NCBI RefSeq assembly: GCF_004346095.1
Contig: NZ_SLZV01000006.1
Span: 62,001-126,000 of the forward strand
From: Faecalimonas umbilicata
Lineage (GTDB): Bacteria > Bacillota > Clostridia > Lachnospirales > Lachnospiraceae
Direction: 5' to 3'
Length of the DNA: 64,000 nucleotides
Of this stretch, positions 44,508 through 54,498 are shown one piece after another. The notes below the pieces were generated by a model, which saw nothing but the letters and a program-made list of their open reading frames with translations, did no database searches and was not told where the DNA came from. Numbering within the stretch: the first letter of the stretch is position 1; each line of letters starts with the position of its first letter. A program made the position numbers and the translations under genes.

Positions 44508-45227
44508 ATGATAAATGAATTTTCCAGAATGGAGTTACTGATTGGAAAAGATTGTGTAGAAAGTTTGAAGGAGAAGACAGTACTTGTATTCGGTGTGGGA
44601 GGAGTTGGATCACACTGTATTGAGGCGCTGGCAAGAAGTGGTATCGGTCATTTGATCCTGGTGGATAATGACACCGTATCATTGACCAATATCAATCGGC
44701 AATCGATTGCTTATCACAGTACGATCGGACAATACAAGACGAGGGTGATGAAAGAAAGAATTCAGGATATTTGCCCAAAAACAGAAGTGACAGTCCATGA
44801 AACATTCGTTCTTGAGGAGAATGCAGCGGAGCTTTTGGATGGGAATATCGATTATATCGTCGATGCGATCGACACAGTGACAGCAAAACTTGCGATTGCT
44901 CAGATTGCCGATCAGAGAGGGATTCCGATGATCAGCAGTATGGGAACGGGAAATAAGCTTCATCCGGAATTATTTGAAATTACAGATATTACAAAGACAT
45001 CTGTCTGCCCGCTCTGTAAGGTGATGAGAAAGGAATTAAAGAACCGGGGAGTAGCACATTTAAAAGTACTCTACTCAAAAGAAAAGCCGGTCGATGTCTC
45101 AAAAAATATTACGGAAGAAGAAAAAGGAAATAAGCGTTCACTGCCGGGAAGTATTTCCTTTGTACCGCCGGTGGCAGGCCTGATCATTGCCGGGGAGGTT
45201 ATCCGTGATCTGGTAGGAATTTCATAG
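44508..45227 (+). CDS. tcdA: tRNA threonylcarbamoyladenosine dehydratase (ThiF/E1-like)
   Basis: A 239-residue E1-like adenylating enzyme. The nucleotide-binding motif is GVGGVGSHCIEALARSG near residues 31-47, with NRQ and VDAIDTVTAK blocks. TcdA converts t6A37 in tRNA to cyclic t6A. AAAGGAG lies about 9 bases before the ATG. Twelve bases separate it from rarA. Confidence 0.92.
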   Translation: MINEFSRMELLIGKDCVESLKEKTVLVFGVGGVGSHCIEALARSGIGHLILVDNDTVSLTNINRQSIAYHSTIGQYKTRVMKERIQDICPKTEVTVHETFVLEENAAELLDGNIDYIVDAIDTVTAKLAIAQIADQRGIPMISSMGTGNKLHPELFEITDITKTSVCPLCKVMRKELKNRGVAHLKVLYSKEKPVDVSKNITEEEKGNKRSLPGSISFVPPVAGLIIAGEVIRDLVGIS

Positions 45228-45238
45228 GAGGAAAAGAT

Positions 45239-46555
45239 ATGGATCTGTTTGATTATATGAGAGAAACGACAAAGAAAAAAGAGTCTCCGCTTGCATCGCG
45301 TCTGCGTCCGAAGACTCTGGAGGAAGTGGTAGGACAGCAGCATATAATTGGAAAAGATAAGCTGCTTTATCGGGCAATCAAGGCGGACAAGCTGAGTTCT
45401 ATTATTTTTTATGGACCTCCGGGAACTGGGAAGACAACACTGGCAAAGGTGATCGCCAATACAACTAGTGCCAATTTCACTCAGATCAATGCGACAGTTG
45501 CGGGCAAGAAAGATATGGAGGAGGTTGTCAGGCAGGCAAAAGACAATCAGGGAATGTATGGGAAGAAGACAATCTTGTTTGTCGATGAGATCCATCGGTT
45601 TAACAAAGGACAGCAGGACTATCTGCTCCCATTTGTAGAAGATGGTACGCTCATCCTGATTGGAGCGACTACGGAAAATCCATATTTTGAAGTCAACGGC
45701 GCGCTGATTTCCCGCTCCAGTATTTTTGAATTAAAGCCGCTGGAAAAAGAAGATATCCGTAAATTGATCATGCGGGCGCTGACAGATGAAGAGTGTGGAA
45801 TGGGAAGTTATCATGCAATCATCGATGAGGATGCTCTGGAATTTCTTGCAGATATCTGTGGTGGGGATGCAAGAAATGCTCTGAATGCGATAGAGCTCGG
45901 GGTACTGACGACGGAGCGGTCGGAGGATGGAAAAATCCACATTACGATCGATGTTGTATCAGAGTGTATCCAGAAGAGAGTTGTGCGCTATGATAAGGGA
46001 GGGGATAACCACTATGATACCATTTCCGCGTTTATCAAAAGTATGCGAGGATCCGATCCGGATGCCGCAGTCTTTTATCTTGCAAAAATGTTGTATGCAG
46101 GGGAAGATGTGAAGTTTATTGCCAGAAGGATTATGATCTGTGCATCAGAAGATGTAGGGAATGCAGATCCGATGGCGATTTCTGTGGCGGTAGCCGCGGC
46201 GCAGGCGGTGGAGCGTGTCGGAATGCCGGAAGCCCAGATCATCTTGTCGCAGGCGGTACTATATGTGGCGACAGCGCCTAAGAGTAATTCGGCAGTCAAT
46301 GCGATCATGGCTGCAAATGCAGCGGTGCGGGCACATAAGACTACAGTACCGTCTCATCTGCAGGATGCGCATTACAAAGGTTCTGCAAACCTGGGAAGAG
46401 GAACTGGATATAAATACGCGCATGACTATCCAAATCACTATGTAGAGCAGCAGTATCTTCCAGAGGAAATCAAAGACATGCAATTTTATGAGCCTTCGGA
46501 TATGGGATATGAAAAGGAGATTCAGGAGCATTTCCGAAGGATCAAAGGGTACTAA
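45239..46555 (+). CDS. rarA: Replication-associated recombination protein A (AAA+ ATPase)
   Basis: A 438-residue clamp-loader-like AAA+ protein (RarA/MgsA). It has Walker A GPPGTGKTTL near residues 61-70, Walker B LFVDEIHRFNK, the sensor TTENPYFEVN and the C-terminal tetramerisation domain (PSHLQDAHYKGS). It acts at stalled replication forks. AGGAGG lies upstream. Confidence 0.95.
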   Translation: MDLFDYMRETTKKKESPLASRLRPKTLEEVVGQQHIIGKDKLLYRAIKADKLSSIIFYGPPGTGKTTLAKVIANTTSANFTQINATVAGKKDMEEVVRQAKDNQGMYGKKTILFVDEIHRFNKGQQDYLLPFVEDGTLILIGATTENPYFEVNGALISRSSIFELKPLEKEDIRKLIMRALTDEECGMGSYHAIIDEDALEFLADICGGDARNALNAIELGVLTTERSEDGKIHITIDVVSECIQKRVVRYDKGGDNHYDTISAFIKSMRGSDPDAAVFYLAKMLYAGEDVKFIARRIMICASEDVGNADPMAISVAVAAAQAVERVGMPEAQIILSQAVLYVATAPKSNSAVNAIMAANAAVRAHKTTVPSHLQDAHYKGSANLGRGTGYKYAHDYPNHYVEQQYLPEEIKDMQFYEPSDMGYEKEIQEHFRRIKGY

Positions 46556-46610
46556 ATAGTTTTTGGGTGAAAGAATACAAAGCATGTAAAAAGAAAAAGC
46601 TATAAAATAA

Positions 46611-46659
46611 AAAATCTGTCTTGAATGGCTGAAGTTGCCTGTCAAGACAGATTTTTTGT
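46611..46659. terminator. Bidirectional terminator between rarA and the DUF4364 gene
   Basis: Arms AAAATCTGTCTTGA and TCAAGACAGATTTT, 21-base loop, T tract on the plus strand and A tract on the other side. Confidence 0.9.
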
Positions 46660-46729
46660 TAAAAGTATGTGATAAATTTTCGCAGCAGATATAAGCTGTT
46701 ACAACACATCAAAAACGTGGAGAAACAAT

Positions 46730-47242
46730 CTATAATAGATTCTGCATCACGAAGGCATAGATTTCCTGATTTTTCTGTTTCCAGTGGTGGACGACAGTTT
46801 TTGCTTCCTGCTCGGTCGGTACTGTGATAGTCAAGTCAATCAGAGAACCGTGATTTTCCGTGACTTGGCAGCGAACAGAAAACTCATGATTATCATTTCG
46901 ATAGTAGTCTGCGCGCACAGCGACAGCGTTCTTCAGTTCGTAATGCTTTTCCTGAAGAAAGGTGTCGATCTCATCCTGAATAGTAGGAGAAATCTTGTTT
47001 TGAAAAAACTGGATCGTCTCAGCGCCTTCTTCTGTCAGATGATAGAAGGTGCGGCTGTGTTCTTTCTCCAGACGGATCAGATTGGCATTTTCCATTTCCG
47101 AGAGTGCCTGCTGGAGTGTGAAATAATTCGTGTATTCCTTGTCGAGGACAAATTCGGAGATTTGTGAGTTCGTCAGAGGGAAATCCACTTTCTGAAGCAT
47201 ATATAAAACAATTAATTTGTACAAAGTAAATGAGTCTGACAT
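46730..47242 (-). CDS. DUF4364-family winged-helix regulator
   Basis: A 170-residue protein. The N-terminal half looks like a winged helix (YKLIVLYMLQKVDFPLTNSQI; FYHLTEEGAETIQFF), like PadR-type regulators. The C-terminal half is a mixed domain with no known ligand. The family is typical of Clostridia. ATG 47242 is favoured; a TTG at 47251 is an alternative, with AAGGA upstream. Last in a minus-strand operon, 22 bases after the radical SAM gene. Confidence 0.8.
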   Translation of the reverse strand: MSDSFTLYKLIVLYMLQKVDFPLTNSQISEFVLDKEYTNYFTLQQALSEMENANLIRLEKEHSRTFYHLTEEGAETIQFFQNKISPTIQDEIDTFLQEKHYELKNAVAVRADYYRNDNHEFSVRCQVTENHGSLIDLTITVPTEQEAKTVVHHWKQKNQEIYAFVMQNLL

Positions 47243-47264
47243 TGTACGCAAATCCTTTCTAAAA

Positions 47265-48191
47265 TCATAGTTTATAGTTCTTCCCCTGCCAAAGATCCTG
47301 TTCCTTGAAATATTGATTCATTTTGTTGAGGACAAGACGCTTGTGTCCGGTCCAGCGTGGAGCAATCAACAGTTCTTTTGGCCCATCGCCGGTCAGGCGG
47401 TGGATGACGATATCTGGACGCAACTGTGTAATACATTTTCCAAGAAATGCAATGTATTCCTCCATTGTCGGGACGAAGAAAGGGGAAGTTTCATAATAGT
47501 CGGCGAGATCAGTTCCATGTAGAATATGAAGAAGCTGGAGCTTGATTCCTTGAATATCCATTGTATTTAGATAAGAAATCGTCTCCTGCATCATCAGCTC
47601 CGTCTCACCAGGGAGATATAAAATCGTATGGACAATCACTTCCACACCAATCTGCCGGAGATTTCTGACAGCTTCTTCAAAGACGGAAAGCGAGTATCCG
47701 CGCCGGATAAACCGGGCGCTCTGTTCATGGATTGTCTGAAGACCAAGCTCTACCCATACGGGTTTGATCCGATTCAGACGTGCTAAAAGTGTGAGAATTT
47801 CGTCATTCAGACAGTCTGGTCTGGTGGCAATGGAGAGAATCTTGACTTCAGGACAGGAGATTGCCTCTGTAAAAATCTTCTCCAGATAACTGACTTCGGC
47901 ATAAGTGTTTGTGTATGCCTGAAAATAGGCAATATAAGAGACTGCATCGGTCTTTTTCTTTATTTGCTCTTTGCCGGATGCAATTTGTTGCCGGATAGAT
48001 TCGCGAGGATTTCCTGCGAAATCACCGGAGCCTCCGGCGCTGCAGAAAATGCAGCCCCGGTCTCCGAGTGTACCGTCACGGTTTGGGCAAGTCATTCCGC
48101 CGTTTAAAGCAAGTTTATAGAGCTTTTCACCGTAAGTATGTTTTAAGTGATAATCAAGAGAGTGGTATCTCTTTTCGCCCCAGCGTTTCAT
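47265..48191 (-). CDS. TIGR01212-family radical SAM protein (YtqA-like)
   Basis: A 308-residue radical SAM enzyme. The cluster-binding cysteines lie in MTCPNRDGTLGDRGCIFCS near residues 34-52, a longer-spaced motif typical of the TIGR01212/YtqA group. AYTNTY and IATRPDCL are further family blocks. YtqA-type enzymes have been linked to tRNA wobble modification but not proven here. The start overlaps the malic enzyme stop by one base. Confidence 0.9.
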   Translation of the reverse strand: MKRWGEKRYHSLDYHLKHTYGEKLYKLALNGGMTCPNRDGTLGDRGCIFCSAGGSGDFAGNPRESIRQQIASGKEQIKKKTDAVSYIAYFQAYTNTYAEVSYLEKIFTEAISCPEVKILSIATRPDCLNDEILTLLARLNRIKPVWVELGLQTIHEQSARFIRRGYSLSVFEEAVRNLRQIGVEVIVHTILYLPGETELMMQETISYLNTMDIQGIKLQLLHILHGTDLADYYETSPFFVPTMEEYIAFLGKCITQLRPDIVIHRLTGDGPKELLIAPRWTGHKRLVLNKMNQYFKEQDLWQGKNYKL

Positions 48192-49339
48192 TAGATCAGA
48201 TCCTTAATCGCCTTGCTTACGACATCGGCAACACGTGGGTCAAATGCTTCCGGGAGGATATTGGTATCGCTTAAATCTTCATCCGAAACGAGACTTGCGA
48301 TTGCCTCAGCAGCGGCAAGTTTCATCTCTTCCGTAATCTGTGTGGCACGTCCTTCCAGTGCACCTTTGAAAATGCCAGGGAATGCGACAACATTATTGAC
48401 TTGATTTGGAAAGTCAGAACGTCCAGTTCCAATGACACGTGCGCCACCTTCTTTTGCAAGATCCGGCATGATTTCAGGAACAGGGTTTGCCATCGCAAAT
48501 AAGATAGAATCTTTATTCATGGAAGCAACCATCTCTTTTGTGACAATATTCGGTGCGGATACTCCGACAAAGATGTCAGCTCCTTGCAATGCATCTGCAA
48601 GTGTTCCCTTCTTCCCGTCCAGATTGGTGACTTCTGTCATCTTTTTTTGCATCCAGTTTAAATTCGGGGAATCTTTGGAAATGATTCCATTGATATCACA
48701 CATGGTAACATGGCAGAAACCGTAAGTAAGAAGAAGCTTTGTGATGGCGATTCCGGCAGAACCTGCACCATTTACAACAATCCGACATGCTTCCTTTTTC
48801 TTACCGGTTACTTTCAGCGCATTGATGATGCCGGCAAGGACAACAATGGCAGTTCCATGCTGGTCATCGTGAAATACCGGGATATCAAGAAGTTCTTTTA
48901 AACGCTCCTCAATTTCAAAACATCTCGGAGCAGAGATATCTTCCAGATTGATGCCTCCAAATGCCGGAGCAATGTTGACGATTGTGCGAATGATCTCCTC
49001 GGTATCCTGAGTATCAAGGCAGATCGGAACTGCATTGACTCCACCGAATTCCTTGAATAAAACGGCTTTTCCTTCCATAACAGGCATTGCTGCATAAGCG
49101 CCGATATTTCCAAGACCGAGAACAGCGCTTCCATCCGAGATAACAGCGATCGTATTGGCTTTCATCGTATATTTGTAAGCAGCTTCCTGGTCCTGGGCAA
49201 TCACCTTGCAAGGCTCTGCGACACCTGGTGTATATGCAATTGCAAGGTCTTCTCTGGAATTTACTTTGGCTTTTGCACTGATTTCTAATTTCCCATTCCA
49301 TTGTTCATGCATTTGTAATGCCTTTTCGTTTGTTGTCAT
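48191..49339 (-). CDS. NAD(P)-dependent malic enzyme
   Basis: A 382-residue malic enzyme that decarboxylates malate to pyruvate. Motifs: YTPGVAEPCK near residues 36-45, HDDQHGTAIVVLAG, the Rossmann GAGSAGIAI, and MANPVPEI. Length is that of the short bacterial NAD-type enzymes. ATG 49339 is preferred as AAGGTG is 8 bases upstream; GTG 49348 is too close. First gene of the three-gene minus-strand operon. Confidence 0.94.
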   Translation of the reverse strand: MTTNEKALQMHEQWNGKLEISAKAKVNSREDLAIAYTPGVAEPCKVIAQDQEAAYKYTMKANTIAVISDGSAVLGLGNIGAYAAMPVMEGKAVLFKEFGGVNAVPICLDTQDTEEIIRTIVNIAPAFGGINLEDISAPRCFEIEERLKELLDIPVFHDDQHGTAIVVLAGIINALKVTGKKKEACRIVVNGAGSAGIAITKLLLTYGFCHVTMCDINGIISKDSPNLNWMQKKMTEVTNLDGKKGTLADALQGADIFVGVSAPNIVTKEMVASMNKDSILFAMANPVPEIMPDLAKEGGARVIGTGRSDFPNQVNNVVAFPGIFKGALEGRATQITEEMKLAAAEAIASLVSDEDLSDTNILPEAFDPRVADVVSKAIKDLI

Positions 49340-49385
49340 ATTATTCACACCTTTTCTTTTTCATATTTTTGAAACTTCTAAAGTT

Positions 49386-49414
49386 ATGATAACATTCCGG
49401 TGAAATCAAATCAA
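49386..49414 (-). promoter_or_regulatory. Promoter of the malic enzyme operon
   Basis: On the minus strand: TTGATT (49414-49409), 17-base spacer, TATCAT (49391-49386), 47 bases before the start. Confidence 0.65.
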
Positions 49415-49458
49415 CAAGGATTGCTGAAAAAATACTTTCTTTTTCCCTAAAAATAGTG

Positions 49459-49464
49459 TATAAT
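49459..49464 (+). promoter_or_regulatory. -10 element of rho
   Basis: TATAAT at 49459-49464, preceded by TG; no good -35. It leaves a leader of about 100 bases before rho. Confidence 0.5.
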
Positions 49465-49569
49465 GCGTATATCTTAAGAGAAGTCATGTCAGACGAATAT
49501 TCCCGCAGATACTTATTAATAATTAAAATAATTAGGATAGACAAATGAATAGCGAAAGGAAGTAGGATA

Positions 49570-50895
49570 ATGAGAGAAAAATATGAATCATTACCGTTGA
49601 CGTCTTTGAAGGAAATCGCAAAAGCGCGAGGATTAAAAGGGGTATCGACAATGAAAAAAGCAGATATCATCGAATTAATGCTGAAAAAAGACGAGCAGGA
49701 TAAAGCAGAAGAAGCAAAAGAAGAGGTAAAAAGCGAGAAAACAGGGGTCATTGATATTGAAGAGCTGGACAGCGGAATTACGGCGCAGGGGATTCTTGAA
49801 GTGCTTCCGGATGGATATGGATTTATCCGGAGCGATAACTATCTTCCGGGAGAGAATGACGTCTATGTATCACCGTCACAGATTCGCAGATTTAATCTGA
49901 AAACTGGAGATATCCTGACTGGAAATACGAGAATCAAGACACAGTCGGAGAAATTCAGTGCACTCTTATATTTGACGACAGTCAATGGAATGCGTCCGGC
50001 AGAGGCGGCGAGACGGACAAATTTTGAAGATATGACACCAATTTTTCCTAACGAAAGACTTCGCCTGGAACATCCAAAAAGCTCTACGGCGATGCGGATT
50101 GTAGATTTGCTTTCTCCAATCGGAAAAGGACAGAGAGGAATGATCGTTTCTCCTCCGAAGGCTGGTAAGACAACTTTGATCAAGGAAGTGGCGTTGTCAG
50201 TTTTGAGAAACAATCCAGAGATGCACATCCTGATTCTTTTGATCGACGAGCGGCCAGAGGAAGTGACAGATATTAGGGAAGCGATCACCGGGAAAAATGT
50301 AGAAGTCATTTACTCTACGTTTGACGAACTTCCTGAACATCATAGGAGAGTGTCGGAGATGGTGATTGAGCGTGCAAAGCGTTTGGTAGAACATAAAAAA
50401 GATGTGATGATCTTACTTGACAGTATCACACGCCTTGCAAGAGCATACAACCTGACCGTTCCGCCAAGTGGAAGAACGCTATCTGGTGGTCTGGATCCGG
50501 CTGCGCTTTATATGCCGAAGCGGATTTTTGGTGCAGCTAGAAATATGAGAGAGGGCGGCAGCTTAACAATTCTCGCAAGTGCACTTGTAGACACTGGAAG
50601 CAAGATGGATGATGTCATTTACGAAGAATTTAAAGGAACTGGAAATATGGAACTTGTCCTCGACAGAAAGCTTCAGGAAAAAAGAGTGTTCCCGGCAATC
50701 GATATTCCAAAATCGGGAACAAGAAGAGAAGATCTTCTGTTAAGTGCAGAAGAACAGGAAGCAGTATATTCTCTGCGCCGCGCCTTAAATGGAATGAAGA
50801 GCGAGGAGGCAGTCGATAATATTTTAAATATGTTTTCTCGCACGAAAAATAACGAAGAGTTTATCCAGATGGTAAAGAAGACAAAAATTATCTAA
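49570..50895 (+). CDS. rho: Transcription termination factor Rho
   Basis: A 441-residue RNA-dependent ATPase. Residues 1-45 form the Rho_N helix domain ([19 protein letters not shown]), a short acidic/basic linker follows, then the cold-shock RNA-binding domain ([15 protein letters not shown]) and the RecA-like motor with Walker [18 protein letters not shown] and Walker [16 protein letters not shown]. Length and order are standard; there is no large insertion. AAAGGAAG precedes the ATG. Confidence 0.97.
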   Translation: MREKYESLPLTSLKEIAKARGLKGVSTMKKADIIELMLKKDEQDKAEEAKEEVKSEKTGVIDIEELDSGITAQGILEVLPDGYGFIRSDNYLPGENDVYVSPSQIRRFNLKTGDILTGNTRIKTQSEKFSALLYLTTVNGMRPAEAARRTNFEDMTPIFPNERLRLEHPKSSTAMRIVDLLSPIGKGQRGMIVSPPKAGKTTLIKEVALSVLRNNPEMHILILLIDERPEEVTDIREAITGKNVEVIYSTFDELPEHHRRVSEMVIERAKRLVEHKKDVMILLDSITRLARAYNLTVPPSGRTLSGGLDPAALYMPKRIFGAARNMREGGSLTILASALVDTGSKMDDVIYEEFKGTGNMELVLDRKLQEKRVFPAIDIPKSGTRREDLLLSAEEQEAVYSLRRALNGMKSEEAVDNILNMFSRTKNNEEFIQMVKKTKII

Positions 50896-50912
50896 TGATT
50901 TTTACAAATAAC

Positions 50913-50941
50913 TTGCAATGTGAAAATAAGTATGATACAAT
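50913..50941 (+). promoter_or_regulatory. Promoter of rpmE
   Basis: TTGCAA at 50913-50918, 17-base spacer, TACAAT at 50936-50941, just after the rho stop. Confidence 0.7.
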
Positions 50942-50959
50942 AAAAAAGCTGTTTAACAA

Positions 50960-51055
50960 ATAATAAGCAAGCGTTCCTCTGTCATTACGATAGTAGGATG
51001 ATTGCAAAGATATTCGCTGTGAGGGCGATATAACCTCACGAAATAAAAATGAAGA
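50960..51055 (+). promoter_or_regulatory. Structured leader of rpmE, possible L31 autoregulatory element
   Basis: The roughly 115-base leader has a clear hairpin (GTGAGG...CCTCAC around 51020-51040) and further pairing potential before the ribosome site. L31 genes in Firmicutes are known to carry protein-binding leaders; that this is one is inferred from position and structure only. Confidence 0.35.
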
Positions 51056-51065
51056 GGTGAAAATC

Positions 51066-51269
51066 ATGAAAGAAGGAATACATCCAGTTTATCATCAGGC
51101 AACAGTAACATGTAACTGTGGAAACACATTCGTAACAGGATCTACAAAAGAAGATATCCACGTAGAAATCTGTTCTAAATGTCATCCATTCTACACAGGA
51201 CAGCAGAAAGCTGCTCAGGCTCGTGGACGTGTTGATAAATTTAACAAGAAATACGGAATTCAGGAATAA
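51066..51269 (+). CDS. rpmE: Ribosomal protein L31 (zinc type)
   Basis: A 67-residue L31. The CNCG and [13 protein letters not shown] blocks hold the zinc-binding cysteines, so this is the Cys-containing (C+) form. GAGGTG lies 6 bases before ATG 51066; the ATG at 51057 lies within the ribosome site region. Followed by a terminator but still next to the DUF1385-prmC-prfA cluster. Confidence 0.96.
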   Translation: MKEGIHPVYHQATVTCNCGNTFVTGSTKEDIHVEICSKCHPFYTGQQKAAQARGRVDKFNKKYGIQE

Positions 51270-51285
51270 TCAGAATGACGAGAAT

Positions 51286-51315
51286 AGGTTGAGGTGCAAA
51301 TCTCAACCTTTTTTA
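51286..51315 (+). terminator. Intrinsic terminator after rpmE
   Basis: AGGTTGAG and CTCAACCT arms, 8-base loop, then TTTTTT. Confidence 0.92.
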
Positions 51316-51396
51316 ACATTGTAGAGAATTGTACAGATATGACAGAGGGAAAGAATTGATGGAAATCTGTCTGAAAAATAGAAGGAGAGCGAATCT

Positions 51397-52323
51397 ATGA
51401 AGTCATCAAATATTGGCGGGCAGGCGGTTCTGGAAGGTGTGATGATGAAGAATGGGGATCAGTATGCAGTAGCGGTCAGAAAACCGGACGGAGAGATTGC
51501 GCTTCAGAAGGAAGTATATGACGGGATTGTCAAATGGAAGAAACTGACAAAGATTCCATTTGTGCGAGGAATCTTCAGTTTTGTAGATTCTCTCGTGCTG
51601 GGAATGAAGACACTCTCTTATTCGGCAAGTTTCTTCGAGGAAGAAGAGGAAGAAGAACTAACCGAGAAGGAAGCGGAGAAAAAGGAGAAGCAGGAAAATT
51701 TGATTATGGGGATCACAATGGCATGTTCGATAGTGATCGCGGTTGCAATCTTTATGGTTCTTCCTTACTTGCTGTCAAATCTTTTGAAACCGTTTGTGCC
51801 GGGCAGATTTGCCAGGACTGTTATAGAGGGAATCGTGAGGATTGTTCTGTTTATCTCATATATCCTGCTGATCTCAAAGATGAAGGATATTCAGCGCGTG
51901 TTTATGTATCATGGAGCAGAACATAAGTGTATCAATTGTATTGAGCATGGGATGGATCTGACTGTGGAGAACGTAAGAAAAAGTTCCAAACAGCACAAGC
52001 GGTGTGGGACGAGTTTTCTGTTTTTCGTACTGTTTGTCAGTATTATCGTCTGCTTTTTTATTACAACAGAGTCTCCGGTATTAAGAGTGTTGCTGCGGAT
52101 TGCACTGCTTCCGGTAATCGCGGGAATTTCTTATGAAATCATCCGGCTTGCAGGAAACACAGAGCATCCAGTTGTGGAATTGTTAAGCAAGCCGGGGCTA
52201 GCGCTTCAGAATCTGACGACGAAAGAGCCGGATGATGATATGATCGAAGTGGCAATCTGTTCGGTAGAAGCAGTCTTTGACTGGAAGAAATACCAAAAGG
52301 AAAATTTCCCGGAAGAGCCATAG
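51397..52323 (+). CDS. DUF1385 membrane protein (YqhQ-like)
   Basis: A 308-residue protein starting with the family signature IGGQAVLEGVMMKNGD. Four or so membrane helices lie between residues 100 and 255, around the conserved YHGAEHKCINCIE block, with the Cys/His residues suggesting metal binding. The gene is commonly found between rpmE and prmC in Clostridia. Function not established. Confidence 0.9.
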   Translation: MKSSNIGGQAVLEGVMMKNGDQYAVAVRKPDGEIALQKEVYDGIVKWKKLTKIPFVRGIFSFVDSLVLGMKTLSYSASFFEEEEEEELTEKEAEKKEKQENLIMGITMACSIVIAVAIFMVLPYLLSNLLKPFVPGRFARTVIEGIVRIVLFISYILLISKMKDIQRVFMYHGAEHKCINCIEHGMDLTVENVRKSSKQHKRCGTSFLFFVLFVSIIVCFFITTESPVLRVLLRIALLPVIAGISYEIIRLAGNTEHPVVELLSKPGLALQNLTTKEPDDDMIEVAICSVEAVFDWKKYQKENFPEEP

Positions 52324-52402
52324 AACAGGATGTGGACAAAATCAATGAGAAGATTGCAAAAGAGATGACAAAATCTAACGGGATTGGTAAAAGGGGATCA
52401 GT

Positions 52403-53236
52403 ATGACGATACAGGAACTATATAAAGAAGGAATTTTTCGTCTGAAGCAGGCAAGAATCGCGGAGGCAGAACTGGATGCCTGGTATCTGCTCGAATATGT
52501 GACAGGAATCAGCAGGACGATGTATTATCTGAAGCAAGGGGAGACTGCAGAAGAGCAAGCGGCGGAAAGATATTTTGACTGTATCAGCAGGCGGGCGCAG
52601 AGGATTCCGCTTCAGCATATTACTGGGGAGCAGGAATTTATGGGATTGCCATTTATTGTCAATGAACATGTGTTAATCCCGCGACAGGATACAGAGATAC
52701 TTGTAGAGGAAGCATTGTCTCATTTGAGTGGAAACGAACAAGTGCTGGATATGTGTACCGGTTCCGGCTGTATTTTGATCAGTCTGGAACATTACCGGAA
52801 AGGGATCCGGGCAGTTGGGGCAGATATTTCGGATGAAGCGCTTCAGGTGGCGAAAAGAAATGCAGAGAGCCTAAATGCTGATGTCACGTTTCTGAAAAGC
52901 GATCTGTTTGAACAAGTTGCTGAGAGATATGATCTGATCGTGTCCAATCCGCCGTATATCCGAACAAAAGCAATTGAGGAACTGGAAGAGGAAGTAAGAC
53001 TGCATGATCCGATGATTGCATTGGACGGAAAAGAAGATGGATTATATTTTTATAAAAAGATTACAGAAAAAAGCCGGAAACATTTGAAGCAGGGTGGTTG
53101 GCTTCTCTTTGAAATCGGGTATGATCAAGGAGAGGATGTTGCAAAGATGATGGAGAAAGCCGGGTTTACAGAGGTAACGGTAAAAAAGGATCTGGCGGGA
53201 CTTGACCGTGTGGTATCCGGCATGTACAATAGATGA
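52403..53236 (+). CDS. prmC: Peptide chain release factor N5-glutamine methyltransferase
   Basis: A 277-residue SAM methyltransferase that modifies the GGQ glutamine of release factors. It has an N-terminal helical domain, [15 protein letters not shown] as the SAM motif near residue 113 and the catalytic NPPYI. Its substrate PrfA is encoded next, 19 bases downstream. Confidence 0.95.
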   Translation: MTIQELYKEGIFRLKQARIAEAELDAWYLLEYVTGISRTMYYLKQGETAEEQAAERYFDCISRRAQRIPLQHITGEQEFMGLPFIVNEHVLIPRQDTEILVEEALSHLSGNEQVLDMCTGSGCILISLEHYRKGIRAVGADISDEALQVAKRNAESLNADVTFLKSDLFEQVAERYDLIVSNPPYIRTKAIEELEEEVRLHDPMIALDGKEDGLYFYKKITEKSRKHLKQGGWLLFEIGYDQGEDVAKMMEKAGFTEVTVKKDLAGLDRVVSGMYNR

Positions 53237-53255
53237 GAGAAATGGAGGAATAGAT

Positions 53256-54326
53256 ATGTTTGATAAATTAGAAGATCTGTTGATCCGCTATGAGGAAATC
53301 ATGGGCGAACTTCAGGAACCGGATGTTGCAAATGACCAGGAACGGTTTCGGAAGCTGATGAAAGAGCAGGCTGATTTAGCTCCGATCGTGGAGGCATATA
53401 CAGAATATAAAAAAGCAAAACAATCTATCGCAGATAGTGAGGAAATGCTTGAAATCGAATCGGATGAAGAGATGAGAGAACTTGCAAAAGAAGAGCTCAG
53501 CTCCTCGAAAAAACGTGTGGAAGAATTAGAGCATGAATTGAAGATTCTTCTTCTTCCAAAAGACCCGAATGACGATAAGAATATTATGGTAGAGATTCGT
53601 GCCGGAGCAGGTGGAGATGAGTCGGCTTTGTTTGCGGCAGAAGTATATCGTATGTATGTGCATTATGCAGAGAGCAAGAGATGGAAGACAGAGATGATCT
53701 CTGTCAATGAAAATGGAATCGGTGGATTTAAGGAAGTCGTATTCATGGTAAGTGGACAGGGCGTTTACTCTCGGATGAAATACGAAAGTGGAGTACACCG
53801 TGTACAGCGTGTACCGGAGACAGAGTCCGGTGGACGTATCCACACATCTACGATCACTGTTGCGGTGATGCCGGAAGCGGAGGAAGTGGATGTTGTGATC
53901 GAAGAGAAAGATATTCGTATCGATGTAATGAGAGCATCTGGAAATGGTGGTCAGTGTGTCAATACAACAGACTCTGCAGTTCGTCTTACACATTATCCGA
54001 CAGGAATCGTGATTTACAGCCAGACAGAGAAATCACAGCTTCAGAACAAAGAGAAAGCATTCCGCTTACTGCGTTCAAAACTGTATGAATTAGAGTTAGA
54101 AAAACAGCAGTCCGCAGAGGCAGAGGCAAGAAGAAGCCAGATCGGAACAGGAGATCGTTCGGAGAAGATCCGTACTTACAATTTCCCACAGGGACGTGTG
54201 ACAGACCATAGAATTAAATTGACACTGCATAAGCTGGACAGCATTTTGAACGGAGATTTAGATGAAGTGATTGACAGTTTGATCGCAGCAGACCAGGCGG
54301 CAAAACTGAGTAATATGAATGAATAA
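53256..54326 (+). CDS. prfA: Peptide chain release factor 1
   Basis: A 356-residue class I release factor reading UAA/UAG. The GGQ loop is in [17 protein letters not shown], and the recognition loop region follows PAT-type sequence. Start 53256 has GGAGG upstream and begins MFDKLEDLL as in other RF1; the longer frame from 53202 overlaps prmC and is not conserved. It ends the rpmE-prfA cluster. Confidence 0.96.
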   Translation: MFDKLEDLLIRYEEIMGELQEPDVANDQERFRKLMKEQADLAPIVEAYTEYKKAKQSIADSEEMLEIESDEEMRELAKEELSSSKKRVEELEHELKILLLPKDPNDDKNIMVEIRAGAGGDESALFAAEVYRMYVHYAESKRWKTEMISVNENGIGGFKEVVFMVSGQGVYSRMKYESGVHRVQRVPETESGGRIHTSTITVAVMPEAEEVDVVIEEKDIRIDVMRASGNGGQCVNTTDSAVRLTHYPTGIVIYSQTEKSQLQNKEKAFRLLRSKLYELELEKQQSAEAEARRSQIGTGDRSEKIRTYNFPQGRVTDHRIKLTLHKLDSILNGDLDEVIDSLIAADQAAKLSNMNE

Positions 54327-54384
54327 TTGTTCTTGTCTACAAAAAGTGGTCAAAGAAGAGAAAACTGTTACAAAATAAAAAATA

Positions 54385-54440
54385 AAAGAGAAATACCAGT
54401 CAGCAGGAGATAGAACGTTGAAGGGTAGTTCTCTTTTTTT
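54385..54440 (+). terminator. Intrinsic terminator after prfA
   Basis: AAAGAGAA-TACC and GGTA-TTCTCTTT arms with one mismatch and a large loop, followed by seven T. Confidence 0.75.
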
Positions 54441-54498
54441 ATATAGAGTTTTACTGTAGGAAGAAAGAAAAAAGAAATCAAAACAAAGGAGAGGGAAG

